DNA of 46,956 nt from Candidatus Binatia bacterium (GTDB lineage: Bacteria > Vulcanimicrobiota > Vulcanimicrobiia > Vulcanimicrobiales > Vulcanimicrobiaceae): NCBI GenBank assembly GCA_035541935.1, contig DATKMJ010000062.1, forward strand, positions 1-46,956. Direction: 5' to 3'. Position 1 is the first letter of the stretch. Each line of letters begins with the position of its first letter. Shown here one piece after another: positions 45,264-46,956 of this stretch. The position numbers and the translations under genes are program-made. The notes under the pieces were generated by a model, which searched no databases, was not told where the DNA came from, and saw only the letters and a list, made by a program, of their open reading frames with translations.

Positions 45264-46616
45264 ATGTTTACGGAATTATCGGCAGAGAACTACAAATCAT
45301 GGCGACGAACTGGTATCGTAAGACTCGCGCCACTAACTGCCCTATTAGGAACCAACAGTTCTGGCAAATCGAGCTTATTAAAGTTATTCCTATTGTTCAA
45401 GCAAACCGTCGAGTCGCAGGATCGAAAACGGGTGCTAGAGTTCGGCGACTATGAAAGCTATGCTGACTTTGGCGCGTACTACGACGTTGCACTTGGTCAT
45501 GATATTAAAGCGAAAATCGGATTCAGTCTTAGTTGGATCCCCGATGATCCTCTGAAGCTCCCAATAGGCCGGCGTGGCTCGGATGTTAGCGTAGAACTTT
45601 TGAAATACAAGCTTTCTGTCGAAGAAACTGATGGCGTTACTCAAGTCGCCTTTTTCCAGTATGCGTTTGATCGCCAATCGTTCGGAATGCGCTGCGAGTC
45701 TCCAGGACGTTATCAACTCGATGCCGGAGTATTCCACACAAAGCGACGACGTGGCCGCGCGTGGCCTCTACCCGCACCTACCAAATGCTACGGCTTTCCT
45801 TCGGAGGCCGTCGCGTACTACACTAACACCGCATTTCTCCCGGACTTAGCGCTCGCCTTCGAAAGGGAGTTCCAGGACATTACGTACCTGGGTCCTCTTC
45901 GGGAGGAGCCGGCGCGCATATACACATGGGCAGGTGACAGACCGTCGAACGTCGGCGTTTCGGGTCAGTACACCGTTCCCGTTCTGCTTGCAGCCGCGGC
46001 CGAGAAGATGCTCGTTGGTCGACCTGGTCGCGGCAAACGGCGACGAACGCTCATAGCCGAGATTGAGCATTGGCTTCAGGCGATGGGCCTTGCCCATACG
46101 CTCACGTTGAAGCCGCTGGGGCGATATCGCAAAGAATATGAGTTCGTGGTTCAGATGAGCGCCTCGGGCACGCCCGTAAACATCGCCGACGTCGGATTTG
46201 GCGTTTCGCAGGTTCTTCCAGTGCTCGTAGCTTGCTTCTATGCCCCTGAGCGTAGCGTTCTGCTGCTCGAGCAACCAGAGATCCATCTACACCCAAGAGC
46301 ACAATCGGTCTTGGCAGATGTTCTAATTAACGCAGTAAAGGAAAAGCGAATTCAACTGATCATCGAAACGCACAGTGAACATTTGATTCGCCGGATACAG
46401 CGCCGAATGGCCGAAGAGCTACTCGTTCCCGACGAGACTGCCTTATATTTTTGCCGCCGCGATGATGGTACCTCGCAAATAGAGGAGCTCGAGATGGACA
46501 TGTATGGGTACATAAGGAATTGGCCTGACAATTTCTTCGGCGACGACTTCGGCGATGTCAAGGCAATGCAGGAAAAAGTCGCAGAACGACGCGGATTTCT
46601 TAGCGATCGCGGGTAA
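45264..46616 (+). CDS. AAA ATPase of the DUF3696 / AAA15-like (OLD-related) group, defence-type
   Basis: 450 residues. N-terminal FTELSAENYKSWRRTGIVRL, Walker A GTNSSGKSS (29-37), a long insertion, the ABC-like signature VGFGVSQVLPVL (310-321), Walker B SVLLLEQPEIHLHP (331-344) and switch IETHSEHLIRRIQ (367-379). The C-terminus has the GYI-x-N-W-P-D-N-F-F block of DUF3696. There is no TOPRIM domain, so the effector must be another protein, most likely the PIN-like one encoded 6 bases downstream. GC content is visibly lower than the chromosome, supporting recent transfer. ATG 45264 is used; an out-of-frame ATG at 45257 is nearer to the AAGGA site. Confidence 0.88.
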   Translation: MFTELSAENYKSWRRTGIVRLAPLTALLGTNSSGKSSLLKLFLLFKQTVESQDRKRVLEFGDYESYADFGAYYDVALGHDIKAKIGFSLSWIPDDPLKLPIGRRGSDVSVELLKYKLSVEETDGVTQVAFFQYAFDRQSFGMRCESPGRYQLDAGVFHTKRRRGRAWPLPAPTKCYGFPSEAVAYYTNTAFLPDLALAFEREFQDITYLGPLREEPARIYTWAGDRPSNVGVSGQYTVPVLLAAAAEKMLVGRPGRGKRRRTLIAEIEHWLQAMGLAHTLTLKPLGRYRKEYEFVVQMSASGTPVNIADVGFGVSQVLPVLVACFYAPERSVLLLEQPEIHLHPRAQSVLADVLINAVKEKRIQLIIETHSEHLIRRIQRRMAEELLVPDETALYFCRRDDGTSQIEELEMDMYGYIRNWPDNFFGDDFGDVKAMQEKVAERRGFLSDRG

Positions 46617-46622
46617 CGAACG

Positions 46623-46829
46623 TTGCCGAGGCGTGTTGTCGACACGAACGTGTTAATGGTCGCGAGCGCTGCAGCAGCTCAGTGTAGCGACGAATGTCGG
46701 TATGTCAGCGCTGCTCGGCTCCTTGGATTGATGGCGACCGGCACCTTTGTAATCGATGATAGAGATCTAGTACTCGGTGAGTATCGCAACGCAGTCGATG
46801 GGACAACGAGTGGTAGCGTTGTGACCTGA
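46623..46829 (+). pseudogene. PIN-like nuclease gene, interrupted by an IS3-family element
   Basis: Starts at TTG 46623, six bases after the ATPase stop. About 66 native residues remain: VVDTNVLMVAS with the first catalytic Asp (Asp7), CRYVSAARLLGLMATGTFVIDD and LVLGEYRNAV with an acidic residue (Glu53), a pattern of PIN-like toxins/RNases of roughly 150 residues. The frame runs into the IS end at 46822 and stops at 46829, so the remaining acidic residues are lost. Assignment as PIN-like is by motif only. Confidence 0.6.
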
Positions 46830-46956
46830 GGTGGCGTTTCACGCAGCTGATAACTGTGAAAGTTGCTTAGTTTTGATTTCGTCGGCAAACTCCCTCGGCG
46901 ATCGGTAGCCGAGCGCGGAGTGCGGTCGAACCTCGTTGTAGTCTTGCCGCCAAGCA
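46822..46956 (-). mobile_element. right end of an IS3-family insertion sequence (IS407-like)
   Basis: The end starts TGACCTGAGGTGGCGTTT, similar to the TGACCTG ends of IS407-group elements, and is followed by the 3' end of an orfB transposase on the minus strand. The rest of the element and the other junction lie outside the window. Confidence 0.7.
46839..46956 (-). CDS. IS3-family transposase (OrfB), C-terminal fragment at window edge
   Basis: The last 38 residues are visible: AWRQDYNEVRPHSALGYRSP then REFADEIKTKQLSQLSAA. W-R-x-D-Y-N-x-x-R-P-H-S-A-L-G-Y is the invariant C-terminal block of the IS3 DDE transposase. The 5' part is outside the window. Confidence 0.92.
   Translation of the reverse strand, partial: AWRQDYNEVRPHSALGYRSPREFADEIKTKQLSQLSAA

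Larger units (their letters stand above)
42975..46956. mobile_element. integrative element at tRNA-Ala, left part
   Basis: Integrase next to a tRNA 3' end, an HTH regulator, unknown small gene and lower-GC cargo. The left junction (attL) must lie in the 3' half of the tRNA, exact point unknown; the right end is beyond the window, as no second copy of the tRNA 3' sequence is seen up to 46956. Confidence 0.75.

Overview
The window is a high-GC bacterial chromosome segment with dense gene packing. Many neighbouring genes overlap by four bases (ATGA, GTGA or TTGA), and GTG/TTG starts are common. The gene set (HemQ, a DUF3052 protein, a DUF5679 zinc ribbon, class 1B PyrD/PyrK, a 46-residue 'MAGLIVFKS...' protein) and the codon style resemble uncultured soil lineages such as Candidatus Eremiobacterota (WPS-2). 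That placement is inferred from memory of similar proteins, not from a search.

Region by region: 1-4 kb holds a truncated YVTN beta-propeller gene and a minus-strand run nrdR-dut-panE-like-hemQ, with a DUF5679 protein ahead of it. 3.9-8.2 kb holds dprA, argS and a large membrane protein on the plus strand. 8.3-13 kb is a pyrimidine operon pyrK-pyrD-pyrF-pyrE followed by a GNAT enzyme and an AI-2E-family permease. 13-19.4 kb is a signalling block: a 46-residue protein with its own promoter and terminator, then an ECF sigma factor, a candidate membrane anti-sigma partner, an OmpR-type regulator, a sensor kinase and a secreted DUF4097-like protein. A second DUF4097 protein and a membrane protein are transcribed divergently. 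19.3-22.8 kb is DUF1800-DUF1501-metallo-hydrolase. 22.8-30.5 kb carries leucine/isovalerate catabolism (mccB, then enoyl-CoA hydratase-mccA-HMG-CoA lyase), split by a frameshifted secreted-protein gene and a molybdopterin oxidoreductase/cytochrome b pair. 30.5-36.9 kb is a long minus-strand run: purE-purK-marC-amidohydrolase-phosphoesterase-GT4-DUF3052. 37-39.2 kb has a GH5-like hydrolase and a short-chain dehydrogenase. 39.2-42.2 kb is a Zn/Mn ABC importer with its Fur-family regulator.

From about 43 kb the sequence becomes an integrative element inserted at a tRNA-Ala(CGC). It has a tyrosine integrase, an HTH (excisionase/AlpA-like) regulator with its own promoter and a 30-bp palindrome, a 64-residue unknown protein, and, with visibly lower GC, an AAA ATPase followed by a PIN-like gene. 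The PIN-like gene is cut by the end of an IS3-family insertion sequence at the window edge. The ATPase/PIN-like pair is the best candidate for a little-described (probably defence) system, here apparently inactivated.

Smaller signals include a 25-nt long-range inverted repeat (23/25) between the response regulator and kinase genes, three copies of a dispersed 'GTGTCAYCCT...GTCGAAGG' repeat (one inside a coding region), an ArgRS with VVVQ in place of the HIGH motif, and a palindromic operator candidate in front of the metal-uptake regulator.
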